DNA from: Arthrobacter pascens
Lineage (GTDB): Bacteria > Actinomycetota > Actinomycetes > Actinomycetales > Micrococcaceae
DNA length: 64,000 nucleotides
NCBI RefSeq assembly: GCF_017052465.1
Contig: NZ_JAFHKT010000128.1
Coordinates: 1 to 64,000 of the forward strand
Direction of reading: 5' to 3'
Below, in pieces: positions 19,043 to 27,926 of the stretch. Both the position numbers and the translations under genes were made by a program. The notes beneath the pieces are model-generated. The model made no database searches. It was not told the origin of the DNA and saw only the letters and a program-made list of their open reading frames with translations. Numbering within the stretch: position 1 is the first letter of the stretch; each line of letters begins with the position of its first letter.

Positions 19043-20922
19043 GCGTCACCGAGGCGCGGAGGACTGCCGCTCACCGAGTCGGCGGCGCCGCCCCCAGGAC
19101 GCTGCCTTGGGAAAAGATTGGACTGGTTGTTCTCCTCGCAGCTACTGCTGCGTCGTTCCTTTGGGGCCTTGACCGTAACGGGTGGGCGAATCCCTACTAC
19201 TCGGCAGCGGCCCAGGCCGGGTCCCAGGACTGGAAGGCGTTCTTTTTCGGTTCCCTCGACGCGGGCAACCTGATCACCATCGACAAACCTCCGCTGAGCG
19301 TTTGGATCATGTCACTCTCGGTCCGGCTCTTCGGGCTAAACTCCTGGGCGATTCTGGTGCCCCAGGCCCTCATGGGAATAGCGACGACCTGGCTCATCTA
19401 CAAGATCATCCGCCGCAGCCACCCGGCTGCCCCGGCATTGCTGGGTGGCCTGATCTACGCAACGACGCCCGTTGTGGTGCTCATGTCGCGGTTCAACAAC
19501 CCCGAGCCACTCATGGGACTCCTCACCGTGGCCGCCGTCTACTTCGTTATCCGGGCGCTGGAAAACAACGCGTGGTCCTGGTACCTGCTGGCAGGCACGG
19601 CTCTCGGCCTCGCATTCATGGCGAAACAGATCCAGGCCTTCCTCCCCATCCCGGCCCTGGTACTGGCGGTGCTCCTGTTCGGCGCCGGCACCTTGGCATC
19701 ACGCATGGTAAGGCTGCTGGGCGCCCTCGCCGCGCTGATCGTCAGCGGCGGCTGGTGGATGGCGGTAGTGGACCTGACACCGGCGGAGAACAGGCCCTAC
19801 GTCGGCGGATCCGCCTCAAACAGCATGCGCGAACTGACACTGGACTACAACGGCTTGGCGCGGTTCCTCCGCTTCAGCACTGACCGCCAGGCCGGGATCC
19901 CAAGCTCTCCCGCACCATCCGACGTGGAGTACGACGGCGGCCTGTCCCGGCTGTTCAACGCAAACTTTGCACCGGAAGGCGGTTGGCTTCTCTTTACCGC
20001 CCTGGCCTGTGCCCTCGCGTTGGTCCTGCTGTGGCGGCAGTCGGTCCGCAGCAGGGCCGCTTCAGGCCTCATGGCGGTGGGCGTCGTGGGGCTGGTGTCT
20101 TCCTACACCCTGTTGAGCTTCTTGGGCACCATGACGCACACCTACTATGTCTTCTCGATGGCCGCCCCGATGGCAATAGTCGTGCCAATCGGGCTCCACC
20201 TGCTGTGGAATCAGAGGCAGCGGACGGTTGCCCGGTTGATTGGTGCGGTCTTGCTGGTGGGGACCGGCTACGTCGGATTTCGGGTTTTTCAGTACAGCGA
20301 CGGTTGGGGGCTCTGGCCGATCGCTCTGGCCTTCGCGACGATCCTTGCGACCGTGGGGTGGTTGTGGGCCAGGAATTCCACCCAGCGTTTTGCTGCCCTC
20401 GCTCTCGTCACGGTGTCGCTTGTGCTGGCACCCGTAGCCACAGACCTGATCACCTTGACCCGATCGCAGGAGGGCACGAATCCGCTCTCCGGCCCTGTGG
20501 CCAACAATCCCCGTGCCCTGTCCGCCCATCTTGATGCTGCCAGAGGCGGTGACCCGCCGCTGGACCGCCACCTTGGCTTCGGCGTCGAACCATCCGCAGA
20601 GGTGACCACCCTGCTCAGGGAATCCGACGGGGCTGAATGGGCGGCGGCCACGTACACGGCCCAAAACGCCGCCCAGTATCAGCTCGCAGCGCAGCGTCCG
20701 GTCATAGCCCTCGGCGGGTGGCTCGGAAACGACCCTGCACCCACCTTCGACCGGTTCAAGTCACTTGTGGCGGACGGCAGGATCGCATATTTCATTTGGC
20801 AACAGCCGATAGTGGACGAAATCCCTTTGGGAAAGGACGCTGCTGCCATCACGGATTGGGTTCAGTCCAGTTTCAAGGGGGAAAACGTTGACGGCGTCAG
20901 AATCTACGACCTTAGGCACTGA
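19039..20922 (+). CDS. Membrane glycosyltransferase, ArnT/YkcB-like (copy 1)
   Basis: A 627-residue GT39-type (PMT_2) transferase that should move a sugar from a polyprenyl-phosphate donor to an envelope acceptor on the outer face. After a short cytoplasmic tail and TM1 comes the outer loop NGWANPYYSAAAQAGS, then IDKPPLSVWIM, both hallmarks of the YkcB group. Some ten further helices follow, then a soluble C-terminal domain ending GVRIYDLRH. The start is TTG overlapping the previous stop. The gene is the first of three paralogues in tandem; its end overlaps the next by 35 bases. Confidence 0.85.
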   Translation: MSVTEARRTAAHRVGGAAPRTLPWEKIGLVVLLAATAASFLWGLDRNGWANPYYSAAAQAGSQDWKAFFFGSLDAGNLITIDKPPLSVWIMSLSVRLFGLNSWAILVPQALMGIATTWLIYKIIRRSHPAAPALLGGLIYATTPVVVLMSRFNNPEPLMGLLTVAAVYFVIRALENNAWSWYLLAGTALGLAFMAKQIQAFLPIPALVLAVLLFGAGTLASRMVRLLGALAALIVSGGWWMAVVDLTPAENRPYVGGSASNSMRELTLDYNGLARFLRFSTDRQAGIPSSPAPSDVEYDGGLSRLFNANFAPEGGWLLFTALACALALVLLWRQSVRSRAASGLMAVGVVGLVSSYTLLSFLGTMTHTYYVFSMAAPMAIVVPIGLHLLWNQRQRTVARLIGAVLLVGTGYVGFRVFQYSDGWGLWPIALAFATILATVGWLWARNSTQRFAALALVTVSLVLAPVATDLITLTRSQEGTNPLSGPVANNPRALSAHLDAARGGDPPLDRHLGFGVEPSAEVTTLLRESDGAEWAAATYTAQNAAQYQLAAQRPVIALGGWLGNDPAPTFDRFKSLVADGRIAYFIWQQPIVDEIPLGKDAAAITDWVQSSFKGENVDGVRIYDLRH

Positions 20923-22786
20923 CCGCACCACGAGGCCGAAGGATGGTGCCCCTCGCAGGCCGGGATGGGAGCCATGGGGCCTTGCCGGCATCCTGGTTTT
21001 GGCAGCCTTCCTGTACGTCTGGGGAATAGCAGATAACGGCTGGGCAAATGCTTACTACTCGGCGGCAGTACAGGCTGGTCAGAATGACCCGGCCGCATTC
21101 TTCTTTGGGTCCTCGGATTGGGGCAACTCCATAACCGTGGACAAGCCACCGTTGAGCTTGTGGATCATGGGTTTGTCGGTCCGGCTCTTTGGCTTGAACA
21201 CATGGGCTCTTTTGCTTCCCCAGGCCGCGATGACAGTGGCGAGCATCCTGTTGATCCATCGCCTGGCGCGGAGGCATCTGCCCCCGTCGGCCGCTCTGCT
21301 TTCCGCCGCTGTTTTCGCGTGCACTCCCATCACCGTGCTGTTGGCCCGCTATAACAACCCCGATCCCCTCATGGTGCTGCTGATGGTTGCGGCCCTCTAT
21401 GCCGGGATTCGGGCCACGGAGTCCGGCCGGACAAGGTTCCTGTACTTGGCAGCCTGCATTCTGGCCTTGGGGTTTCTTGCCAAACAGCTTCAAGCATTCC
21501 TCGTACTGCCGGCCATAGCGCTGGCGTTCTGCTTCTATGCGCAGAAAGCGTGGCGGGCAAGGGTTGTCTCACTGTTTCTGGCCGGGATGGTTTTGGCGGT
21601 GGGATCCTTGGCATGGCCGCTGGCCGTCGATCTCACTCCCCCTGGCTCCCGCCCCTATGTAGGCGGCTCTGCATCCAACAGCATGCTCGAGCTAACTGTT
21701 GGCTACAACGGGATCAATCGCGTCCTGCAGCACGAGGATGATCCCTCCGTGGCACTCATTCCTCAAGAATTGCGGAGCGTCGAGACGGACGCCGGACTGT
21801 TCCGCCTGTTTAATTCGAACTACGGCCAGGAGATTGGCTGGCTCTTACTTCCAGCATTATTGGCTTGCGTCGCCATAATGGTGAAAGTCCTGAGGGGCCG
21901 GTACAGCCGGAACAAGTCGATTTTTGCAGTAGCTGCAGTGACGTGGATGATCACCACATATCTCATGCTCAGTTTCATGGGGAACAGCTTCCATTCCTAT
22001 TACACCGCATCTCTCGCGGCACCCTTGGCGCTCTGTCTTGGCTTGGGTGCTGAACTGCTCACGTCGCCCCGGCAGTCACGCCTGAGCCGAATCGCCATCG
22101 CCGCGTCCGTGGTTTCGAGCTGCATTTTTGCGCAAGCGATGTGGCGACTAAGCGCCGCATACCCGCAAGTGCTGGGTACTGGAGTGCTCCTCCTGGGTCT
22201 GCTCGCTGGCGCATTGCTGTCCGTGCCAGCACCGGGGAAATGGGTGCACCGAGCGGCCGCCTGGCTGGCCATCGGCACCCTGATGGTGGGACCTGCGTTT
22301 TGCTCAACCATAGCCCTGGCCACCCCGCAGGAAGGTTCAAATCCGCTGTCGGGCGGTCTCTCCCGGAACCCGAATACGCTCAGCCGCTTCCTGTCCGGAG
22401 TAAAGAATGGGGACCCGGCATGGGCTTCTGGGCTGGCTATCGGCGTGACGCCCAGTCCGGTCCTCGCGTCGTATCTGAGAAACGCTTCCGGACAGTGCAC
22501 GTGGGCTGCCGCGACCTACCCCGGGCAGACCGCGGCTCGCTTCCAACTGGAGATCGGCCGGCCAGTGATGCCCCTTGGAGGGTTCGCTGCCACCGACCCC
22601 AGCCCAACCCTGGCCCAGTTCAAAGAATGGGTGCAGGCAGGACGGCTCTGCCACTTGGTGGAACAACCAGAACAACTCAAGGTTCCAGGCAACAGCGCCG
22701 AGCTACGTGCAATTCACGAATGGGTCGCTGAAACGTTCAGAGCGGAGAAAATAGATGGCGTCACTGTCTACAACCTCACCCGTTAA
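20888..22786 (+). CDS. Membrane glycosyltransferase, ArnT/YkcB-like (copy 2)
   Basis: 632 residues, paralogue of the preceding gene with the same order of elements: NGWANAYYSAAVQAGQ, VDKPPLSLWIMGLSVRLFG, FLAKQLQAF, SRPYVGGSASNSMLELT, and a soluble C-terminal domain ending GVTVYNLTR. Start is TTG 20888 with AAGGGGG about seven bases upstream, both inside the end of copy 1, so translation is probably coupled. It has two Cys-containing segments in the tail (QCTWAAATY; GRLCHLVEQ) not seen in copy 1. Likely the same chemistry on a different donor or acceptor, but this is inference. Confidence 0.85.
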   Translation: MTASESTTLGTDRTTRPKDGAPRRPGWEPWGLAGILVLAAFLYVWGIADNGWANAYYSAAVQAGQNDPAAFFFGSSDWGNSITVDKPPLSLWIMGLSVRLFGLNTWALLLPQAAMTVASILLIHRLARRHLPPSAALLSAAVFACTPITVLLARYNNPDPLMVLLMVAALYAGIRATESGRTRFLYLAACILALGFLAKQLQAFLVLPAIALAFCFYAQKAWRARVVSLFLAGMVLAVGSLAWPLAVDLTPPGSRPYVGGSASNSMLELTVGYNGINRVLQHEDDPSVALIPQELRSVETDAGLFRLFNSNYGQEIGWLLLPALLACVAIMVKVLRGRYSRNKSIFAVAAVTWMITTYLMLSFMGNSFHSYYTASLAAPLALCLGLGAELLTSPRQSRLSRIAIAASVVSSCIFAQAMWRLSAAYPQVLGTGVLLLGLLAGALLSVPAPGKWVHRAAAWLAIGTLMVGPAFCSTIALATPQEGSNPLSGGLSRNPNTLSRFLSGVKNGDPAWASGLAIGVTPSPVLASYLRNASGQCTWAAATYPGQTAARFQLEIGRPVMPLGGFAATDPSPTLAQFKEWVQAGRLCHLVEQPEQLKVPGNSAELRAIHEWVAETFRAEKIDGVTVYNLTR

Positions 22787-24659
22787 CCCTTCCACCGGCG
22801 GTGACACTGATTCAGTCCAAAGGATCTGGGTACGGCGGTGGCCGGAATTGCTCCTGATGGCCATCTCAGGGTCGGTCTATTTCTGGAACATCACCGTAAA
22901 CGGGTGGGGTAACCCCTACTACGCTGCGGCCGCCCAGGCGGGGTCCATGGACTGGGCTGCTCTTCTTATCGGTTCTGCCGACGCAGGCAACGGCCTAACC
23001 GTCGACAAGCCGCCGCTGCACCTATGGGTGCTGGCGCTCTCGGTTAAGGTTTTCGGCCTGAGTTCCTGGAGCGTATTAGCTCCACAGGCCCTCATGGGCA
23101 TGGCGACAGTCTTTCTGGTTTACAGATCGGCCCTTTTCTGGGGCAGCACTCGGCAAGCCTTTGTTGCCGGTGTGTTGGTTGTTTTTACGCCGGTCACCTC
23201 GATGATGTTCCGTTTCAACAATCCGGACGCCCTGTTGCTCCTGCTCTGGGCTCTGGCAGCTTTCCTGCTCATCAAGTCGGCAGAGCGGAGTAGTGCGCGC
23301 CACCTGTACTTAGCGGCTTTCGTTCTGGGGTTGGCCTTCCTCTGCAAGCAATTTCAAAGTTGGATTCTGGTGCCGGCCGTCGCCGCTGCGTTTCTGGCGT
23401 TCGGTTTCGGCAACCTGGCGTCCAGGCTGCAGAGGCTAATGGTCGCCGCAGTGGTGATGATCCTGCCGCCGGCCGCCTGGATCACTGTTGTTGAACTTAC
23501 TCCCGCCTCTGCGAGGCCTTGGATCGGCGGCTCGGTTAGCAACAGCTTTTTGGAACTGACATTCGGCTACAACGGCTTCGGGAGGCTCACGGGCCAGGCG
23601 GGGCTGGGAGCTACAAACCCAAAGGACTTCGAGGGGGTTGTCGGCTATGACGCCAGCTTCCTCAGACTCCTGACTATCAACTACGCACCAGAAGTCGCCT
23701 GGTTTCTTCCCGTTGCGTTCGTCGGCGCCGTCATTGTGGTTGCAGGACTGTTCCGCAGCAAACTCAGCCGCCTCCAATCACTTATATCCCTACTCTTGCT
23801 GGTGTGGTTCGCGACCACCTTCGCAGTGCTCAGCTTCATGACAGGAGACATCCATCCTTACTACACATGCATGCTAGCCATTCCCATGTCCTGTCTCTCC
23901 GCACACGCGATCGAGACTTTCTGGGTCAGTCGAACCCGGACGTCGTTTCGCCGGGGCGCAGCCCTGCTAACTCTGCTTTGCCTCCTCGTGACGTCCGGGA
24001 TATTGACGTGGTTCCAGGAATGGCAACCGTGGGCAGGGTTCACCACCAAGTCAATGGCGTTAGCCGCCGCAGCGATCCTGGGGCTATCGCTGGGCGGTTA
24101 CCGACCGCGGACCACCGCCCTGGCTCACGTCTTGGCAGTGGCGTCGATCCTGCTGGTTCCGTTCTTGTTTGTGGTTGAGTCTGTGACAACCCCCCAGCAA
24201 GGATCGTTTCCGATTTCAGGGCCGGTGCCCTCAATTGAAAGCTGGCACCGGCGGGATGCCGAACAATTGCGCCTAAATGAAAAAAGCAAATACTCGGAGG
24301 CCCGGGGAGAGCCAGTCATACCACAAATTGCGTCCCAGATTGAAGGAGTCCCTCCTGACGCAACGTGGGCCGCGGTGACAACCGGCAGCCAAAATGCAGC
24401 GCTATATCAATTGGCGACGGGGCGGGCGGTAATGTCGATAGGCGGTTTTTCCACGGGAGATGTTTATCCCAACCTGAACGATTTTAAATTGTATGTAGCA
24501 AATAAGGAGATCGGATATTACATCCATCAACCGGGGATCCTCGAGTGGGCAGCGGCTAGTCCAAATACGCGGGCAGTCGTGTCCTGGATCGAGGCCACCT
24601 TCGCTTCTGAAGAAGTCGACGGCGTTCGCCTGTTCGATCTCACCCGTCCGCTGGAGTGA
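22755..24659 (+). CDS. Membrane glycosyltransferase, ArnT/YkcB-like (copy 3)
   Basis: 634 residues, third paralogue: NGWGNPYYAAAAQAGSMDW, VDKPPLHLWVLALSVKVFG, FLCKQFQSW, ARPWIGGSVSNSFLELT and an end GVRLFDLTRPLE. ATG 22755 has GGAG about eight bases upstream and overlaps the end of copy 2 by 32 bases. The last 400 bases are visibly richer in A and T (for example around 24280-24310 and 24480-24530) than the neighbours, consistent with transfer or relaxed codon use. It converges on rpsI, with a shared hairpin at 24672-24706. Confidence 0.85.
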   Translation: MASLSTTSPVNPSTGGDTDSVQRIWVRRWPELLLMAISGSVYFWNITVNGWGNPYYAAAAQAGSMDWAALLIGSADAGNGLTVDKPPLHLWVLALSVKVFGLSSWSVLAPQALMGMATVFLVYRSALFWGSTRQAFVAGVLVVFTPVTSMMFRFNNPDALLLLLWALAAFLLIKSAERSSARHLYLAAFVLGLAFLCKQFQSWILVPAVAAAFLAFGFGNLASRLQRLMVAAVVMILPPAAWITVVELTPASARPWIGGSVSNSFLELTFGYNGFGRLTGQAGLGATNPKDFEGVVGYDASFLRLLTINYAPEVAWFLPVAFVGAVIVVAGLFRSKLSRLQSLISLLLLVWFATTFAVLSFMTGDIHPYYTCMLAIPMSCLSAHAIETFWVSRTRTSFRRGAALLTLLCLLVTSGILTWFQEWQPWAGFTTKSMALAAAAILGLSLGGYRPRTTALAHVLAVASILLVPFLFVVESVTTPQQGSFPISGPVPSIESWHRRDAEQLRLNEKSKYSEARGEPVIPQIASQIEGVPPDATWAAVTTGSQNAALYQLATGRAVMSIGGFSTGDVYPNLNDFKLYVANKEIGYYIHQPGILEWAAASPNTRAVVSWIEATFASEEVDGVRLFDLTRPLE

Positions 24660-24671
24660 ACGTACAAACGC

Positions 24672-24706
24672 AGAAGCCCGCCCCACCAATGGCGGGACGG
24701 GCTTCT
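24672..24706. terminator. Bidirectional terminator between GT copy 3 and rpsI
   Basis: agaagcccg at the left pairs with cgggcttct at the right, with further pairing of the CCC/GGG parts inside across two mismatches. It lies between the convergent stops at 24659 (+) and 24735 (-) and can serve both transcripts. Confidence 0.65.
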
Positions 24707-24734
24707 GTGAAGCGGCAGCGCTTCGTAAGCGGGA

Positions 24735-25241
24735 TTAGCGCTTGGAGTACTGCTGAGCCTTGCGGGCCTTCTTGAGACCGGCCTTCTTACGCTCGATGAC
24801 GCGGGCGTCACGGGTGAGGTAGCCGGCCTTCTTCAGGGTGGCGCGGTTGTTCTCGACGTCGATCTCATTCAGTGAACGGGCGATCCCGAGGCGCAGTGCA
24901 CCGGCCTGGCCGGACGGGCCACCGCCGTGGATGCGGGCAATGACGTCGTAGGCGCCGTCAAGATCGAGGATCTTGAAGGGCTCGTTGACGTCCTGCTGGT
25001 GCAGCTTGTTCGGGAAGTAGTTCGCCAGCTCGCGGCCGTTGATGGTCCACTTGCCGGAGCCCGGCACAACGCGAACGCGTGCAACGGCTTCCTTGCGGCG
25101 GCCAACAGCTGCGCCGGCAACGGTCAGTGCCGGGCGCTCCTTCTTCGGGGCGGCAGCCTCAGCGGCGCCGCTTTCCGAGGTGTAGCTGGTCAGGGTTTCC
25201 TCGGCCTCAACGGCTTCGGTGGTCTCTTCGTTCTGAGCCAC
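24735..25241 (-). CDS. rpsI: 30S ribosomal protein S9
   Basis: Component of the small subunit head whose C-terminal tail reaches the P-site tRNA. The product is 168 residues, with an acidic N-terminal extension of about 35 residues ([14 protein letters not shown]) that is common in this group. The core has [15 protein letters not shown] and the end [10 protein letters not shown], the tRNA-contacting tail. Start is GTG 25241 with AAGGAG four bases ahead. It follows rplM by 38 bases in the usual rplM-rpsI pair. Confidence 0.98.
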   Translation of the reverse strand: MAQNEETTEAVEAEETLTSYTSESGAAEAAAPKKERPALTVAGAAVGRRKEAVARVRVVPGSGKWTINGRELANYFPNKLHQQDVNEPFKILDLDGAYDVIARIHGGGPSGQAGALRLGIARSLNEIDVENNRATLKKAGYLTRDARVIERKKAGLKKARKAQQYSKR

Positions 25242-25279
25242 GGTTCTCCTTGTATAGATAAGTTGTTTGGTGGCCAGGA

Positions 25280-25723
25280 CTACTGGGCGACCTGGGAAAT
25301 TTCGAAAGTCTTGGGCTGCTGGGCGGCGTGCGGGTGCTCTGCACCGCGGTAGACCTTCAGCTTGCCCAGCTGCTGTGCAGCGAGGGAGTTCTTGGGGAGC
25401 ATGCCCTTGATGGCCTTCTCCACGGCGCGGACCGGGTTGGATTCCAGCAGCTCCGCGTAGTTGACGGAGGTCAGGCCGCCCGGGTAGCCGGAGTGGCGGT
25501 AAGCGCGCTTCTGCTCGAGCTTGGCGCCGGTGAGGGCAACCTTCTCAGCGTTGATGATGATGACGAAGTCGCCCATGTCCATGTGGGGCGCAAAAGTGGC
25601 CTTGTGCTTGCCGCGCAGCAGGATTGCGGTCTGGCTGGCAAGACGACCAAGGACAACGTCTGTGGCGTCAATGACGTGCCACTGGCGGTTGATATCGCCG
25701 GGCTTCGGGGTGTACGTACGCAC
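25280..25723 (-). CDS. rplM: 50S ribosomal protein L13
   Basis: Early-assembling large subunit protein. I place the start at GTG 25723, giving 147 residues beginning [10 protein letters not shown], because GAGG lies eight bases upstream and family members start here; the in-frame ATG at 25768 would add 15 residues. Signatures are [34 protein letters not shown] and YRHSGYPGG. It is first in the rplM-rpsI operon and divergent from the pilus genes. Confidence 0.97.
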   Translation of the reverse strand: MRTYTPKPGDINRQWHVIDATDVVLGRLASQTAILLRGKHKATFAPHMDMGDFVIIINAEKVALTGAKLEQKRAYRHSGYPGGLTSVNYAELLESNPVRAVEKAIKGMLPKNSLAAQQLGKLKVYRGAEHPHAAQQPKTFEISQVAQ

Positions 25724-26029
25724 GGTGTTTGCCTCGTTCTTGTTCTGGCGTTCTTGTTTAGGTGTCACGTAAGGGTGTGCACCTACTATCTATGCGTTAC
25801 CGGAACAGAGGTGAGGGCTCTATGAATCCAGTGGTCCTGGAGTCTCGAATGTGCCCGAGGAGTAGTTATCCTGCAACCGGATTCTCAGCGGGCACGCATC
25901 ATCGAGAAAGGACACGCACAACGACTACCAAGAATAGCGTGAAGCGGGCGTCAGGGTCAAAATGGGGTATCCGGTGGCGGGGGCTGGGACGCCCGCGCCG
26001 GCGCCGGCCGATCCAACCAGGGAGTCTTC

Positions 26030-26695
26030 GTGTCCATTGTAGGTATCGCCGCCAGCGGCGGGTTCCTATTCGTCGTCGCCATCGGCCTGCTCGGCACTAC
26101 CCTCGGCGTACTGGCTGAACGGCTCATCGCCCGCACACTCCCCCGCCTTGGCGGACTGCCTTCTCTCAGGTCAAGAATGACGACGGCGGCCGTCACCGGC
26201 GTCCTCTGCGCCGCCTTGGCCCTGCGGCTGGGTATGGACTGGTCACTGCCGGCTTTCCTGGTTCTTGCGGTGCTCGGCGTGCAACTGGCGCGGATAGACC
26301 TCGCCCACCACTTGCTGCCCAATCCGCTCGTGCTGACGCTCTTCATTGGCGGCCTGGTGCTGTTCGCGGCTGGCAGCTCGGCTTCCGCGGGCTGGTCCGA
26401 CCTGCTCCGCGCGGCCGCCAGTGCTGTCATCCTGTTCGTCGCCTACCTGATTTTGGCCATTATTTCGCCCCGCGGCATCGGAATGGGAGACGTCAAGCTG
26501 GCCGCGCCTGTGGGCCTGTACTTGGGCTACTTAGGCTGGGGTCAGCTGTTCTACGGCGGCGCGGCGGGCTTTGTCTTCGGCGGCATTTTCTCCGTCGTTT
26601 TGATTTCCTTTAGGCGTGCCGAAAAGCCGGCAGAAGTTGCCTACGGCCCTGCCATGCTGGCGGCCACACTTGGGGCGGTCCTGCTCACGCCCTGA
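26030..26695 (+). CDS. tadV: Prepilin peptidase (A24 family, TadV/CpaA-like)
   Basis: Membrane aspartyl protease that trims the leader from Flp prepilins and TadE-type pseudopilins. The 221 residues hold about six membrane helices. The catalytic aspartates are Asp90 in LARIDLAHHLLPN and Asp154 in the GMGD motif (GIGMGDVKLA). There is no N-terminal methylase domain, as usual for TadV. GTG 26030 has AGGGAG about five bases upstream. It is the only such peptidase in the window and precedes two tad loci, so it probably serves both. Confidence 0.9.
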   Translation: MSIVGIAASGGFLFVVAIGLLGTTLGVLAERLIARTLPRLGGLPSLRSRMTTAAVTGVLCAALALRLGMDWSLPAFLVLAVLGVQLARIDLAHHLLPNPLVLTLFIGGLVLFAAGSSASAGWSDLLRAAASAVILFVAYLILAIISPRGIGMGDVKLAAPVGLYLGYLGWGQLFYGGAAGFVFGGIFSVVLISFRRAEKPAEVAYGPAMLAATLGAVLLTP

Positions 26696-26965
26696 CGAAC
26701 TGCGCAGGCCCTCCTGCCGCCTAGTCTTCCAGGAATAAAGCCCAGCCAGGCTTATCAATCCAAGTAGTTTCGCACCTTGGGGTTTTCCGACTGAGTACTT
26801 TCTTGGGGGGATTACTTGTGGGTCCCCTGACAAAGTCGGGTATGGCTACGCATTGTTGCTTTTCCTTCTCGATGTAATTCTTTTGCTATCGAAGCACCGG
26901 ACCTTTCGGATTTGGGGGGCGCCGGAATTCGAAGAAAATATTCCATCGAATTTAAGGAAAATACA

Positions 26966-27166
26966 ATGACTGCTCTCATGGTCTCGGTTCTCGCTTTCGT
27001 TTCGGGAGTAAAGGACCGGTTGTCATCGGAAAAGGGCGCAACTGCGACTGAGTATTCGCTCCTCGTCGCGTTTATCGCCTTCCTCATCATCGTGGGCGTG
27101 ACTGCGTTCGGTAACGCGCTCAACACGTGGTTCTCCTCCCTCGGCACCACCGTGGGCACCTGGTAA
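26966..27166 (+). CDS. flp: Flp-type pilin 1
   Basis: Major subunit of a Tad pilus. From ATG 26966 (AAGGAAA upstream) the product is 66 residues. The leader ends at Gly24 in SSEKG, and the mature part starts ATATEYSLLVAFIAF, carrying the Glu-Tyr motif of Flp pilins and one hydrophobic helix. It is nearly the same as the next gene; both end with NTWFSS and VGTW. About 270 bases upstream, 26696-26965, hold no gene and presumably the pilin promoter. Confidence 0.92.
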   Translation: MTALMVSVLAFVSGVKDRLSSEKGATATEYSLLVAFIAFLIIVGVTAFGNALNTWFSSLGTTVGTW

Positions 27167-27232
27167 GCCCAACTCGCATCGACGGGTGCCGCGTCCGGTC
27201 ACTAAGGCCGGCGCGGCACACCTCGAGTGGGC
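27167..27232 (+). promoter_or_regulatory. Composite intercistronic hairpin between the two Flp pilins
   Basis: Outer arms gcccaactcg (27167-27176) and cgagtgggc (27224-27232) pair with a one-base bulge; inner arms tgccgcg plus ccgg (27187-27198) pair with ccgg plus cgcggca (27208-27218). The fold fills the space just after the flp1 stop. It may protect the flp1 end of the mRNA or set the ratio of pilin to downstream genes. There is no T run. Confidence 0.5.
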
Positions 27233-27283
27233 GTTTGGCCAGCGCTACGCGTCGGCACCGCCCTTACCGGAAGGGGAACTCAA

Positions 27284-27484
27284 ATGACTTCACGAATGGT
27301 CTCCGTTCTTGCCTTCATTGCCGGCATCAAGGACCGTCTCGCATCGGAAAAAGGCGCAACCGCCACGGAGTACGGACTCCTCGTAGCATTCATCGCCTTG
27401 ATCATCATCGTTGGCATCACCGCCTTCGGTACCGCGCTCAACACCTGGTTCTCCTCCTTTGAAACCAGAGTGGGCACCTGGTAG
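27284..27484 (+). CDS. flp: Flp-type pilin 2
   Basis: A 66-residue paralogue of the preceding pilin. ATG 27284 has AAGGGGA about seven bases upstream. The leader ends SEKG at Gly24, followed by ATATEYGLLVAFIAL. Differences from copy 1 are mostly in the leader and the last 15 residues (FETRVGTW against LGTTVGTW). A recent duplication is likely; the two may form a mixed pilus. Confidence 0.92.
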   Translation: MTSRMVSVLAFIAGIKDRLASEKGATATEYGLLVAFIALIIIVGITAFGTALNTWFSSFETRVGTW

Positions 27485-27533
27485 CCGAACCTTCCGCACA
27501 CTTCGAAACTTCCAACCATCCTCGGGGGATCCG

Positions 27534-27926
27534 TTGAAGAAGACCTGCAAGGAAAGCACGGACGGCAAGAGCCGTGGCGCCGTGGCCGTGGAGTTCGCCT
27601 TGGTTGCTCCGCTGCTGCTGGCTCTTGTCACGGGAATCGTCGAGTTTGCACATGCCTATAACGCCCAGATCTCTGTGACGCAGGCGGCCCGCGAAGCAGC
27701 CCGGACGATGGCCGTCAAGAACAGCCAAACGGACGCTAAAGCTGCGGCAGTCGCCGGGTCACCGGGACTGGCACCTGGTTCGCTCGGGTATACATTCGCG
27801 CCCGCCGCCTGCGCCCCGGACACCACCATGAAAGTAACCATCTCCTACAACTCGGCAACAATGACCGGGCTGTTTGGCAGTTCAGTGACCCTCACGGGAG
27901 TAGGAGCAATGCGATGCAACGGCTAG
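27534..27926 (+). CDS. tadE: TadE-like pseudopilin (locus 1)
   Basis: Minor pilin-like protein of the Tad system. I use TTG 27534, which has GGGGGAT upstream and gives 130 residues starting with a basic KKTCKESTDGKSRG leader; the open frame extends further left without a sensible start. The pseudopilin site is Gly15 before AVAVEFALVAPLLLALVTGI. The rest is an outer domain with one Cys pair candidate. Its end overlaps tadG by 13 bases. Confidence 0.85.
   Translation: MKKTCKESTDGKSRGAVAVEFALVAPLLLALVTGIVEFAHAYNAQISVTQAAREAARTMAVKNSQTDAKAAAVAGSPGLAPGSLGYTFAPAACAPDTTMKVTISYNSATMTGLFGSSVTLTGVGAMRCNG

Noticed and set aside
27411..27533. Longer tadE1 starting at 27411
   Set aside because: That part overlaps the end of flp2, is Pro/Ser-rich and does not look like a pilin leader; TTG 27534 has a good ribosome site and gives a normal TadE leader.
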